From Bacteroidaceae bacterium (GTDB lineage Bacteria; Bacteroidota; Bacteroidia; Bacteroidales; Bacteroidaceae), in assembly GCA_024401225.1 (NCBI GenBank), contig JAKSLM010000015.1, positions 1 to 54,706 of the forward strand: a DNA stretch of 54,706 nucleotides. Reading direction: 5' to 3'. The notes under the pieces were generated by a model. It made no database searches. It saw nothing but the letters and a program-made list of their open reading frames with translations, and was not told where the DNA came from. The position numbers were made by a program, and so were the translations under genes. Shown piece after piece: positions 16,036-25,201 of this stretch (the first letter of the stretch is position 1; every line of letters starts with the position of its first letter).

Positions 16036-17521
16036 GGTAATAATCATAGGATCGGGATTGGGCGGACTGTCGTGTGGCTACATCCTGCAGAAGAACGGCT
16101 ACGATGTCACAGTTCTTGAGCAGGGTGTGCAGATAGGTGGATGCTTGCAATGCTTCTCGCGCCGAGGGGCAAAGTTTGAGACAGGCATGCACTTCATCGG
16201 TTCGGCAGCTCCGGGACAGACCATGGATCGAGTGATGCGCTACCTCGGATTGCTCGATGATGTTCGCCTCAGCGCGCTCGATGAGTCGGCCTATAACACC
16301 ATAGCCCTTGCAGGGCAGCAGTTCCGTTTCCCTAATGGCAAGGATGCCTTTATAGAGCAGATGGCAAGCTACTTCCCGGGCGAGAAGGATGCGCTGCACC
16401 AGTATGTCAACATCATCAACCGCATAGCGTCGGCTTCAACCCTCAACTCGCTCACATCCGAGGAGCGCGACATGGCTGCCAACACGGAGTACCAGATGCG
16501 TTCGATGAACGAGGTGCTCGACTCGCTCTTCAGCGATCAGTTGCTGAAGAACGTGCTTGTGGGCGACTTGCCACTCTATTCGGCCGAGCTCGATAAGACA
16601 CCATTCTCGCAGCATGCCTTCATCATGGACTTCTACAACCAAAGCGCCTTCCGCGTGGCTGGGGGAAGCGATGCCATAGCATTCTCGCTGGCAAGGAACA
16701 TAGAGCGCATGGGAGGACAGGTGCTGGCTCGCAAGAAGGTGGTGAAGGTGCATTGCGACGACACGAAGGCCACAGGCGTGGAGACTGCCGATGAGCAGCT
16801 CTATCCTGCCGACTATGTGATAAGCACGATCCATCCTAACCGACTGCTGGAGATGCTCGACACGAAACTCATACGACCTGCATTCCGCACACGTATCAAC
16901 AACATACCGCAGACCGCAGCAGGATTTGCCGTCTACGTGAAGTTCAAGGAGCAGACCATGCCTTACATGAATACCAACTACTACGGCTACAGCGGCGATA
17001 CGCCATGGGGATGCGAGCACTACACCCAGGCTGAATGGCCAAAGGGATTCCTCTACATGCACATGTGTCATGCCGACAAGGCGCAGTGGGCACAGAGCGG
17101 AGTGATACTCTCGTACATGAACATGGAGGACGTGGCTCAGTGGCAGGGTACCGGAATAGGACGCCGTGGAGCCGACTACGAAGACTTCAAGCGCAGGCAT
17201 GCTGAGCGCCTCATTGCCGAGGTCGATAAGCATCAGCCGGGATTTGCAGCATCGATCGACAGCTACTACACATCCACCCCTCTCACATACCTCGACTATA
17301 CGGGTACTGAGGACGGATCGATGTATGGAGTGGCAAAGGACATCACTCTTGGCGCAGGAGGTCGAGTGCCTTACCGCACTAAGGTGCCTAACCTGCTGCT
17401 TGCAGGACAGAATGTCAATTCGCATGGCATGATGGGTGTTGTGGTAGGAACGATAGTGACATGCAGCGAACTCGTGCCTGCTGCTCAGATATACCAACAG
17501 ATAGATAACGCTAACAGATAG
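16028..17521 (+). CDS. CrtI/phytoene-desaturase-like FAD oxidoreductase 1
   Basis: The 497-residue protein opens with the FAD-binding GSGLGGLSCGYIL (8-20) and Glu31, then GGCLQCFSRRGAKFETGMHFIG. It closes with the second flavin motif PNLLLAGQNVNSHGMMG. This places it in the phytoene desaturase/carotene isomerase/retinol saturase group, which desaturates, saturates or isomerises polyenes. It overlaps the GT/AT gene by 8 bp and is followed 3 bp later by a paralogue. No carotenoid synthesis gene (crtB, crtE) is present, so its substrate is probably the cluster's own polyene. Confidence 0.88.
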   Translation: MSKVIIIGSGLGGLSCGYILQKNGYDVTVLEQGVQIGGCLQCFSRRGAKFETGMHFIGSAAPGQTMDRVMRYLGLLDDVRLSALDESAYNTIALAGQQFRFPNGKDAFIEQMASYFPGEKDALHQYVNIINRIASASTLNSLTSEERDMAANTEYQMRSMNEVLDSLFSDQLLKNVLVGDLPLYSAELDKTPFSQHAFIMDFYNQSAFRVAGGSDAIAFSLARNIERMGGQVLARKKVVKVHCDDTKATGVETADEQLYPADYVISTIHPNRLLEMLDTKLIRPAFRTRINNIPQTAAGFAVYVKFKEQTMPYMNTNYYGYSGDTPWGCEHYTQAEWPKGFLYMHMCHADKAQWAQSGVILSYMNMEDVAQWQGTGIGRRGADYEDFKRRHAERLIAEVDKHQPGFAASIDSYYTSTPLTYLDYTGTEDGSMYGVAKDITLGAGGRVPYRTKVPNLLLAGQNVNSHGMMGVVVGTIVTCSELVPAAQIYQQIDNANR

Positions 17522-17524
17522 ACA

Positions 17525-19030
17525 ATGAAACAAAGTGCAATAATCATAGGTGCCGGTCTTGGCGGATTGTTCACTGGTGCCATCCTCGCAAAGGAAGGCA
17601 TTGAGGTAACTGTCATCGAGAAGAATGTCACGGTGGGCGGAGGCTTGCAGAGCTTCATCCGCTTCGGTGAGGTGTTTGATACCGGAATGCATGTCATCGG
17701 AGGCATGCAGGAGGGAGGCAACATCCGACGCCTGTGTGAGTACCTCGGCATATTTGATAAGGTACATGTATGCGATGTGGATCACGACTGCATCGACAGC
17801 TTGTATTTTGCAGAGGACAAGAAGCACTATACTATAGCTCAAGGCAAGGAGGCGTATGTCAATTCGCTTGCTGCCGACTTCCCCGATCAGAGGGAGAACC
17901 TGAGCCGCTATGTTGATGCCATGTACCGCATAGTGGATGAACTTGACCTCTTCCATCTGCGTCCTTCAAGCGATTCCATATTCATGCATTCGGACGAATT
18001 CATGATGGCAGCCAGCGACTTCGTGAAGAAGTACATCACCGATTCACACCTGAGCAATGTGGTGTCGTACATGAACCCGCTGTATGGAGGTCGTGGCAAT
18101 ATGACTCCTGCCTACATCCATGCCATCGTGTCTGTTCTCTACATCAATGGCCCAAGCCGATTTGCGGGAGGCAGCCATCTGTTTGCAGAACTGCTGAGCG
18201 ACTTCATCAAGGAGCATGGAGGCACAGTCATCGTGAACGATGGGGTGGTGCGCATATCATCGGAGGATAAGATGCTGACAGGTGTAACCACAAAGAGTGG
18301 CAGGACATTTACCGCCGACTATTACATCTCAGACATTCATCCATGCACCATGTTCAAGTTGATGGATACACCATCACCGCTGCCTAAGTCGTATCGCAAT
18401 CGTCTCGATGAGATACCAAACTCGTACTCGGCATTCACACTTAACATAAAACTCAAGCAGAATGCGTTCCGCTACATCAACCATACGGCATACTACATGT
18501 CGTGCTACGATGACATCTGGAGCTTCGGCCGTGAGGACAAGCCTTGGCCACTCGGATTCCTTTACATGACTCCTCCAGAGATAGAGCAGGGCGAATACGC
18601 CACCAAGATGATCATCACCGCTCCTATGATATGGGACGATGTGAAGAAGTGGGAGGATACATACGTGGGCCACCGAGGCAAGGACTATGAGGAATGGAAG
18701 GTGCGTTGCAGCGAACTGTTGCTCGACCGCATGGAGGAGATGTACCCGGGATTCCGAAACTGCATCGAAGCCATCAACACAGCCTCTCCGCTCACCATCC
18801 GCGACTACTACGGAGCAAAGGAGGGTACCATGTGCGGATACTCAAAGGACTATAAAAACATCGCCCAGTCGCAGGTGCCTGTGGTTACGAAGGTGCGCAA
18901 CCTCCTTCTCACGGGCCAGAACATCAATCTGCACGGATTCTGCGGAGTGCCTCTCACCGCCATAAATACGGCCGAGGTCATACTGGGACGCAACTATGTA
19001 TTGAACAAGATAAACCATATCGAACAGTAA
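17525..19030 (+). CDS. CrtI/phytoene-desaturase-like FAD oxidoreductase 2
   Basis: The 501-residue paralogue of the preceding gene has GAGLGGLFTGAIL at 9-21, Glu32, GGGLQSFIRFGEVFDTGMHVIGG and a terminal RNLLLTGQNINLHGFCG. The two share layout and length but are clearly diverged, so the duplication is old and the pair may work as a heterodimer or in sequence. Likely roles are extra desaturation, cis/trans isomerisation or saturation of the polyene chain. Confidence 0.88.
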   Translation: MKQSAIIIGAGLGGLFTGAILAKEGIEVTVIEKNVTVGGGLQSFIRFGEVFDTGMHVIGGMQEGGNIRRLCEYLGIFDKVHVCDVDHDCIDSLYFAEDKKHYTIAQGKEAYVNSLAADFPDQRENLSRYVDAMYRIVDELDLFHLRPSSDSIFMHSDEFMMAASDFVKKYITDSHLSNVVSYMNPLYGGRGNMTPAYIHAIVSVLYINGPSRFAGGSHLFAELLSDFIKEHGGTVIVNDGVVRISSEDKMLTGVTTKSGRTFTADYYISDIHPCTMFKLMDTPSPLPKSYRNRLDEIPNSYSAFTLNIKLKQNAFRYINHTAYYMSCYDDIWSFGREDKPWPLGFLYMTPPEIEQGEYATKMIITAPMIWDDVKKWEDTYVGHRGKDYEEWKVRCSELLLDRMEEMYPGFRNCIEAINTASPLTIRDYYGAKEGTMCGYSKDYKNIAQSQVPVVTKVRNLLLTGQNINLHGFCGVPLTAINTAEVILGRNYVLNKINHIEQ

Positions 19031-19036
19031 ACGACT

Positions 19037-19948
19037 ATGACGTCACACCTTAATATAATGATACGAGCAGTACTGTGTGCGGTGCTAAGCGTCTGCACCC
19101 TTGCGGCAAGTGCCGACGATGTTATCCGCCTTTGGGAGGGTACGGGAGTCAAGGCACGCTCCGTGACGCTGGCACCTTATCGTCCTGCAGTCAACACCTC
19201 CCACATGGCCATCATCGTGTGCCCTGGAGGTAGCTACTGCTGGCACGACTATAAGACCGAGGGCGTGGAAGTGGCCAGTTGGCTTCGCGACAACGGCATC
19301 ACGGCTTTCGTCCTCAAGTACAGGGTGCAGGGCAAGTTCCAGTACGGCAGCTATTGGCGCTATCTGTTCGGTGGCAACCAGCATCCGGACATGATTTCCG
19401 ACATGCAGCGTGCCATACAGTATGTTCGAGAGAACGCAGCCCGCTACGGCATCGATAAGGTGGGTGTGATGGGATTCTCGGCAGGAGGCCATCTGGCCAT
19501 GAGTGCCGCTGAGCTCGCAAGCACCGACTTCCTCGCATTTCAGGGCATCAGCCATTCCGTATCGCTGCGTCCCGACTTCGTGGCACCTATCTATCCTGTG
19601 GTGACCTTCATGGGGGAGGAGACACATCGCCGCTCGCGTCGCGCTTTGCTGGGCGAGAAGGGCAAGAACAACATCGCGCTTCGCGACTCCCTCTCGCTCG
19701 AACGCCACGTTCCATCCGATTGCCCTCCGGTGTTCATCGTCAATTGCAAGGACGATCCAGTAGTCGACTATCGCAACTCCATGCTTCTCGACTCTGCGCT
19801 CACCGCACGAGGCATCGATCACAAGTATATACAGTATTCATCGGGCAAGCATGGCTTCGGTGCCTCCCGCACTAAGGGTTCAGCCGAATGCCGACAGTGG
19901 AAGGCGGAATTTATCCAATGGCTCCGCAACCACGGTCTGCTGAAATAG
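19037..19948 (+). CDS. Secreted alpha/beta-hydrolase, BD-FAE-like acetyl/feruloyl esterase
   Basis: The 303-residue protein has a signal peptide (about 1-27; MIRAVL at residue 8 is an alternative start). The oxyanion motif CPGGSY lies at 62-67, the nucleophile elbow GFSAGGHLA has Ser148, and late CKDDPVVDY and GKHGFG supply Asp and His. It resembles the bifunctional acetyl/feruloyl esterases of Bacteroidota. Within this operon it could release or trim an ester of the exported product. It lies 6 bp after the second flavoprotein. Confidence 0.82.
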   Translation: MTSHLNIMIRAVLCAVLSVCTLAASADDVIRLWEGTGVKARSVTLAPYRPAVNTSHMAIIVCPGGSYCWHDYKTEGVEVASWLRDNGITAFVLKYRVQGKFQYGSYWRYLFGGNQHPDMISDMQRAIQYVRENAARYGIDKVGVMGFSAGGHLAMSAAELASTDFLAFQGISHSVSLRPDFVAPIYPVVTFMGEETHRRSRRALLGEKGKNNIALRDSLSLERHVPSDCPPVFIVNCKDDPVVDYRNSMLLDSALTARGIDHKYIQYSSGKHGFGASRTKGSAECRQWKAEFIQWLRNHGLLK

Positions 19949-19954
19949 CTTTCC

Positions 19955-20020
19955 CCTCTAACCTCTCACCTCTAACCTCTCAACTTTAACCTCTCACAAC
20001 CTCTCACCTCTCAACTAAAA
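19955..20020. repeat. Heptamer tandem array, reverse complement of the array at 4887
   Basis: CCTCTAA and CCTCTCA alternate (19955-19982), then ACTTTAA, CCTCTCA, a 3-bp break, CCTCTCA twice and ACTAAAA, ending 5 bp before the ATG at 20026. The motif CAACTTTAACCTCT is the exact reverse complement of AGAGGTTAAAGTTG in the 4887 array. Both arrays lie on the same predicted mRNA, so they can base-pair over about 15 kb. Confidence 0.85.
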
Positions 20021-20025
20021 AAAAC

Positions 20026-21159
20026 ATGTTCGACGATATCCGACCATATTATGACAGCGAGATCTCAGCAGCTATGCATCGCATAGCTACCAACTCATCG
20101 TTCCCATTGCTCGCATCGTATGTCTTTCCTGATCGCCCGCTTGAGGATGTGCGCAACGAAGTCGCATCCATCGATAACATCTACGACTTCCAGACCCGCA
20201 TCATGTACAAGGGCAACAAGCAGATCATAGCCAAGAGCACCACAGGTTTCTCTTACAAGGGCGAGGAATACGTCCTCCCTGGCAAGCAGTATCTCTATGT
20301 GTCCAATCATCGCGACATCATGCTCGATGCCTCCCTGCTTCAGAACATACTCATCGACCTCAACATCGGCACTACCGAGATCACGTTCGGTGCCAACCTG
20401 ATGCGAGGCGAGCTGGTCATCGATATAGGTAAGTCGAACAAGATGTTCAAGGTTGAGCGTCCGGGTGGTAGCGTACGCGAGTTCTATAAGGCATCGATGC
20501 ACCTCTCCGACTACATTCGCTTCACTCTCCTGGAGAAGAAGCAGTCCGTATGGATCGCTCAGCGCAACGGTCGCACAAAGGATGGCATAGACCGCACCGA
20601 TCAAGGCATCATCAAGATGTTTGGCATGAGCCGTTCGGACGATATGGTGAAGTCCATCGCCGAACTCAACATCCTTCCAGTATCCGTATCGTACGAATGG
20701 GAATCGTGCGACATACTCAAGACCCTCGAGCTCTATGCTCGCCAGCAGGGCACAACCTACATTAAGAAGCCAGGCGAGGATCTCAACAGCATCCTCACGG
20801 GCATCGTGCAGCCTAAGGGACGCGTACACTTCGAGTTCTGCCGACCTCTTGAAGCCAGTGAACTGGAACCGTTTGCCGGACTATCTTCGGGCGAGTTCCA
20901 CCGCCAGGTAGCAGCACTCATTGATAAGCGCATCTGCTCTGCCTACAAACTGACTCCAAACAACTATATAGCACATGATAAGCTGAATGGCTCGGAGGAG
21001 TATGCTGACAAGTATACTGCAGCCGAACTGGAGGCTTTTGAACAGCACATGTCGCTGCTTGACCAATATTCTGAGGAATGTGATATTACCATATTGCGCC
21101 GCATATTCCTCGGTATTTATGCCGGACCTGTGGATAGTAAATTAGCGTTTGCAATATAG
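20026..21159 (+). CDS. Glycerol-phosphate acyltransferase-like protein
   Basis: The 377-residue protein has YVSNHRDIMLDASLL (91-105), a PlsB/PlsC-type motif I. The spacing is unusual: from His95 the next acids are Asp97 (H-x-D) and Asp101 (H-x5-D) instead of H-x4-D. Downstream, VERPGGSVREFYK, WIAQRNGRTKDG and a PVSVSYEWE strand match motifs II-IV of glycerol-3-phosphate acyltransferases. No membrane helix is evident. It probably acylates the lipid moiety of the product. Its last codons form copy one of a 22-bp duplication. Confidence 0.78.
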   Translation: MFDDIRPYYDSEISAAMHRIATNSSFPLLASYVFPDRPLEDVRNEVASIDNIYDFQTRIMYKGNKQIIAKSTTGFSYKGEEYVLPGKQYLYVSNHRDIMLDASLLQNILIDLNIGTTEITFGANLMRGELVIDIGKSNKMFKVERPGGSVREFYKASMHLSDYIRFTLLEKKQSVWIAQRNGRTKDGIDRTDQGIIKMFGMSRSDDMVKSIAELNILPVSVSYEWESCDILKTLELYARQQGTTYIKKPGEDLNSILTGIVQPKGRVHFEFCRPLEASELEPFAGLSSGEFHRQVAALIDKRICSAYKLTPNNYIAHDKLNGSEEYADKYTAAELEAFEQHMSLLDQYSEECDITILRRIFLGIYAGPVDSKLAFAI

Positions 21160-21177
21160 TAAATTGATGTTTGCGAT
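21134..21177. repeat. 22-bp tandem duplication across a gene junction
   Basis: Two 22-bp copies, 21134-21155 and 21156-21177, differ at 4 positions; both start ATAGTAAATT and contain GTTTGC. Copy one encodes the last residues of the acyltransferase, copy two contains its TAG stop, and the next gene's ATG follows immediately at 21178. A slip or duplication here probably created the present stop-start spacing. Confidence 0.8.
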
Positions 21178-23616
21178 ATGATAGTCCGACTATACGAATT
21201 CTTGCAGCGCCACATGCGTCTGCTGTGGGGGTCGCTCGTTGCCCTTACGGCAGTCTTCGTGTACCTGGTGCTTACTCTGGGCTACAATGAGGACATAAGC
21301 GACTTCTTGCCTCTTGGCACATCCGATCGCGAGGCGCTGTCCGTCTATCAGAACATCTCCGGAGCCAACCGCCTCTACGTTCTCTTCACTAATCCCGACG
21401 ATGCCGATCTCACCGTTGAGGCCATAGAGTGCTTCACCGATGCAGTCCATGAGGCCGACTCCCTCGACTGGTGTGCCGACCTTACTGCACAGTTCGACAT
21501 GAGTCAGATTCAGGAGCTCACCGACTTCGTCTATTCCAACATTCCATATTTCCTTACTGCATCCGACTATGCTCGCATGGATAGCCTTCTTGCTCAGCCT
21601 GGCTACGTTGCCGAGCAGCTTGATCGCGACCGTGAGATGCTCATGTTCCCTTCGAGCGGACTCATGACAGCCAATGTGGCACGCGACCCTCTGGCGCTCT
21701 TCACTCCTGTCATGTCGCATCTGCAGAACTCCAACAGCCAACTCAGTTTCGAGATGTACGAAGGCTACATCTTCACTCCCGACATGAGCCGTGCAGTAGC
21801 CATGATGAGTTCGCCTTTCGGCAATAGCGAGACCGAGCAGAACTCGCGCATGCTGGCACTCCTCAACAGTGCCATCGATACCATGCACGAGCAGTATCCA
21901 TCCGTTGGAGCTCACATCGTTGGAGGACCGGAGATTGCGGTAGGCAATGCTTCGCGCATCAAGACCGACAGCATCATGGCTGTAGCCCTCTCGTCCGTTC
22001 TCATCATCCTCTTGCTCGTCTATTCATTCAGTTCGCTGCGCAACATACTGCTCATCCTCCTCTCCATTGGCTGGGGATGGCTCTTTGCCCTTGGAGGCAT
22101 GGCTTTGTTCAGCAGTAGCGTGAGCATCATCGTTATTGGCATCTCGAGTGTCATACTTGGCATAGCGGTCAACTATCCGTTGCATCTCATAGCTCATACG
22201 ACCCACGAACCGAGCATGAAGGCTACCCTGCGCCAGATCATGATGCCGCTCGTGGTGGGCAACATCACTACCGTAGGAGCATTCATGGCACTCGTACCTC
22301 TGCAGTCCACAGCCCTTCGCGACCTTGGACTCTTTGCTTCACTCCTTCTCGTGGGCACCATCCTTTTCGTACTCCTCTACCTGCCTCACATGGTCAAGGT
22401 ACGCTCCACAGCCGAGCGCAAGAGCCGCATCCTCGACCGCCTGGTAGCCCTTTCTCCTGAGCGCTATCCAGTCGTGGTGTGGTCAGTTGCCATCATCACC
22501 CTCGTGCTTGGCTACTTCAGCCTCGGCACCGAGTTCGACTCCAACATGGCCAACATCAACTATATGACTGATGAGCAGCGTGAAGATATGGCATATTTCC
22601 AGAGCCTCCTCTCCAGCGACTCCACCCGTACCGCCCAAAGCGTGTATGTGCTCTCCTCAGGCGCAGGCTTCGATGAGGCGCTTGAGGGCAATGCTGCCAT
22701 CGCTCCTGTCGTTGATAGTCTCGTGGATTGCGGAGCTGTAGCAAGTCATAAGGGCGTGAGCCAGTTTCTCGTTTCCAAGGCGGAGCAGCAGGAGCGCATC
22801 GGTGCTTGGCAGTCGTTTGTGGAGCGTCATCGCGAACTTCTCACATCCGCACTTCCACAGGCAGCACAGGCCAGCGGATTCTCCGCTACAGCCTTTGAAG
22901 ACTTTATGGCTCTCGTAGGTGATAATGCCTCGCTCCAGCCGCAGGATATGGACTTCTTCAGTCCGCTCACGCAGCTCGTGCTCAGTCAGAACGTAACACG
23001 TGTTAAGGAGACCGACCGTTCCTATGTCATCGATGTACTTAGCGTAGAACCTTCGCGTGTTGATGAGGTCAAGGCATGTTTCCCTCATGCCTTCGATGTG
23101 GTGGGCATGAACGGAGCGCTGGCCAACAATCTCTCTGACAATTTCAACTACATCGGTTGGGCATGCTCACTTATCGTGTTCTTCTTCCTCTGGTTCTCCT
23201 TTGGCAGGATCGAGTTGGCTGTCATCTCCTTCCTTCCTATGGCCATCAGTTGGGTGTGGATCCTTGGCATCATGACATTGCTTGGCATCAAGTTCAATAT
23301 AGTCAACATCATCCTTGCCACCTTCATCTTCGGCCAGGGTGATGACTACACCATCTTCATGACCGAAGGCTGCATCAGCGAGTATATCCATAAGCGTCCT
23401 GTGCTTGCATCCTACAAGAGCAGCATCCTGCAGTCGGCACTCATCATGTTCATCGGTATTGGCACCCTCATCGTGGCAAAGCATCCAGCCATGCGATCGC
23501 TTGCCGAGGTCACCATCGTGGGCATGTTCTCCGTGGTTCTCATGGCTTACACCATTCCGCCATTGCTCTTCCGCCTACTCATGAAGTGGTTCCCTAAGCG
23601 CATGAGCACCCTTTAA
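21178..23616 (+). CDS. MMPL/RND-superfamily lipid exporter
   Basis: The 812-residue protein has two repeats of one helix, a periplasmic domain and five helices. The first helix is at about 13-34. The first bundle starts near 264 (IMAVALSSVLIILLLVYSF) and ends near 405. The second half starts near 420, with a closing bundle from about 658 that carries GQGDDYTIFMTEG, the RND proton-relay acid cluster. Such MMPL exporters are a hallmark of aryl polyene clusters and carry the lipid-linked product out of the inner membrane. It hands over to the LolA-like carrier, by inference. Confidence 0.9.
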   Translation: MIVRLYEFLQRHMRLLWGSLVALTAVFVYLVLTLGYNEDISDFLPLGTSDREALSVYQNISGANRLYVLFTNPDDADLTVEAIECFTDAVHEADSLDWCADLTAQFDMSQIQELTDFVYSNIPYFLTASDYARMDSLLAQPGYVAEQLDRDREMLMFPSSGLMTANVARDPLALFTPVMSHLQNSNSQLSFEMYEGYIFTPDMSRAVAMMSSPFGNSETEQNSRMLALLNSAIDTMHEQYPSVGAHIVGGPEIAVGNASRIKTDSIMAVALSSVLIILLLVYSFSSLRNILLILLSIGWGWLFALGGMALFSSSVSIIVIGISSVILGIAVNYPLHLIAHTTHEPSMKATLRQIMMPLVVGNITTVGAFMALVPLQSTALRDLGLFASLLLVGTILFVLLYLPHMVKVRSTAERKSRILDRLVALSPERYPVVVWSVAIITLVLGYFSLGTEFDSNMANINYMTDEQREDMAYFQSLLSSDSTRTAQSVYVLSSGAGFDEALEGNAAIAPVVDSLVDCGAVASHKGVSQFLVSKAEQQERIGAWQSFVERHRELLTSALPQAAQASGFSATAFEDFMALVGDNASLQPQDMDFFSPLTQLVLSQNVTRVKETDRSYVIDVLSVEPSRVDEVKACFPHAFDVVGMNGALANNLSDNFNYIGWACSLIVFFFLWFSFGRIELAVISFLPMAISWVWILGIMTLLGIKFNIVNIILATFIFGQGDDYTIFMTEGCISEYIHKRPVLASYKSSILQSALIMFIGIGTLIVAKHPAMRSLAEVTIVGMFSVVLMAYTIPPLLFRLLMKWFPKRMSTL

Positions 23617-23639
23617 TCCATTGATAATACCTATTCATT

Positions 23640-23864
23640 ATGAAGCAGCATATCTTATCACTTCTGTCGGAAGCCCTTCCTGCGGTCGACTTTGAGTCCG
23701 ACTTTCTCTTCAGCGAACTCGACTCGCTCGGAGTCACCACCATCCTCATGATCCTGTCGATGGAATACAAGATTCCGCTCAAGGCTACCGATGCCACTCC
23801 TAAAAACCTAAAGACACTCGACTCCATCGTAGCAATGGTAGAGTCAAAACTCAGCGCACAATGA
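23640..23864 (+). CDS. Acyl carrier protein (ACP3)
   Basis: The 74-residue protein is short but has the ACP layout with Ser29 in FSELDSLGVTTIL. The ELDSLG motif differs from ACP1 and ACP2. Its stop overlaps the ATG of the AMP ligase by 4 bp (ATGA), so the pair is coupled. I infer that this ACP receives the starter unit from that ligase. Confidence 0.88.
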   Translation: MKQHILSLLSEALPAVDFESDFLFSELDSLGVTTILMILSMEYKIPLKATDATPKNLKTLDSIVAMVESKLSAQ

Positions 23865-25180
23865 CACTCGAACAGAGCATCCAACACTTCTCACAGACCA
23901 CTCCCGATAAGGTGGCGGTCGTGTGCGGCGATAGCCAGATTACCTATGGTGCCCTTTGGCAGAGCATCACGGAATGTGCCGATCGCCTCAAGGCCGAGGG
24001 ACTTGAACCCGACAGACCATACGTGTTCCGCGCTACGCAGGACATCAATTTCCTCATCCTCTATTGTGCAATACATTATTGCCAGGCCATAGCCGTGCCT
24101 CTCGAGCAGTCTGCTCCGCAGGATCGCTTCGATGCCATCCTTTCGGATGTTACGGCCCACACCTATTCGTCCGATATCGCTGACATCCTCTATACCACAG
24201 GCACTACAGGCAAGGCAAAGGGAGTCATGGAGTCGTCGCTCGCCCTTGAGTCGTGTGCTGACAACTTCATCACCGACCTCCACTTTACGCCTGACCTTCT
24301 GTTCATCATCAGCGGACCGCTCAACCACATCGCTTCACTCTTCAAGATTCATCCCGTGCTTACCGTTGGAGCCACAGTATGCATCCTTGATGGCTTGAAG
24401 GACTTGAATGCCTTCTTCGATGTGTTCAGCCTTCCTTTCAATAAGTTTGCCACCTTCATGGTGCCAGCCAGCCTTCGCATGCTCATGCAGTTCTCGGCCG
24501 ATCAGATGGCAGCACTTGCCGATCGCATAGACTTCATCGAGACTGGAGCTGCACCTATCACATCCGACGATATGCGCCGCCTCAGTCAGCTATTGCCTCA
24601 CTCGCGCCTCTACAACACCTACGGAGGTACCGAGATAGGCTGCATGTGTACATACAATTTCAACGATGGCCGTTACATGGAAGGATGCGTAGGCCGTCCG
24701 ATGAAGAACTCATCTGTCACCCTCACTTCCGAGGGAGGCGTAGTCTGCTCGGGCCGCACCATCATGTCGGGCTATGTGGGCGATGAGGAAACCACTCGCC
24801 AGGTGCTTCGCGATGGATGCATCTATGGATCCGACCTTGGCGAGTTCGATGCCGATGGACTTCTCCATCTCAAGGGACGTCAGGGCGACGTCATCAACGT
24901 GGGCGGCTTCAAGGTCGATCCTGCTGAGGTCGAGAGTGCAGCAAGCACCCATCCGTCCATCCGGGAGTGCATCTGCGTAGCCGACACCCATCCAGTCATC
25001 GGTACCGTGCTCCGCCTCCACATCGTGCTCAGCGAGGGCTACGAACTCGATAAGCGTGCCATAGCGCTCCACATCAAGTCGCGCCTCGAGCAGCACAAGG
25101 TGCCTACCTACTACGACACCATCCCTTCCCTTGCACGCACCTACAATGGTAAGGTAGACCGCAAGTTCTATAAGAAGTGA
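23861..25180 (+). CDS. AMP-dependent acyl-CoA/acyl-ACP ligase
   Basis: The 439-residue protein is compact for the ANL superfamily but keeps the P-loop YTTGTTGKAKG (near 110-120), TYGGTE, the hinge region YGSDLGEFDADGLLHLKGRQGD and the C-terminal catalytic Lys in NGKVDRKFYK. In polyene clusters this enzyme activates an aromatic acid such as 4-hydroxybenzoate or 4-hydroxycinnamate and loads it on an ACP. No tyrosine ammonia-lyase or chorismate lyase is present in this window, so the source of the starter is open. It is the last gene of the operon. Confidence 0.9.
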   Translation: MTLEQSIQHFSQTTPDKVAVVCGDSQITYGALWQSITECADRLKAEGLEPDRPYVFRATQDINFLILYCAIHYCQAIAVPLEQSAPQDRFDAILSDVTAHTYSSDIADILYTTGTTGKAKGVMESSLALESCADNFITDLHFTPDLLFIISGPLNHIASLFKIHPVLTVGATVCILDGLKDLNAFFDVFSLPFNKFATFMVPASLRMLMQFSADQMAALADRIDFIETGAAPITSDDMRRLSQLLPHSRLYNTYGGTEIGCMCTYNFNDGRYMEGCVGRPMKNSSVTLTSEGGVVCSGRTIMSGYVGDEETTRQVLRDGCIYGSDLGEFDADGLLHLKGRQGDVINVGGFKVDPAEVESAASTHPSIRECICVADTHPVIGTVLRLHIVLSEGYELDKRAIALHIKSRLEQHKVPTYYDTIPSLARTYNGKVDRKFYKK

Positions 25181-25201
25181 GGCGAAAGCGAAGCGTTTTA
25201 A

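Noticed and set aside
16436-17956. Long open frame (about 506 codons) antisense to the two flavoprotein genes
   Set aside because: It runs across two real genes and their junction, and its composition (His/Val/Leu/Arg/Ser-rich) is typical of a shadow frame.
4160-25180. Carotenoid biosynthesis cluster
   Set aside because: The CrtI-like enzymes suggest it, but there is no phytoene synthase, prenyl synthase or cyclase; the KS/ACP/DH set points to a fatty-acid-like polyene.
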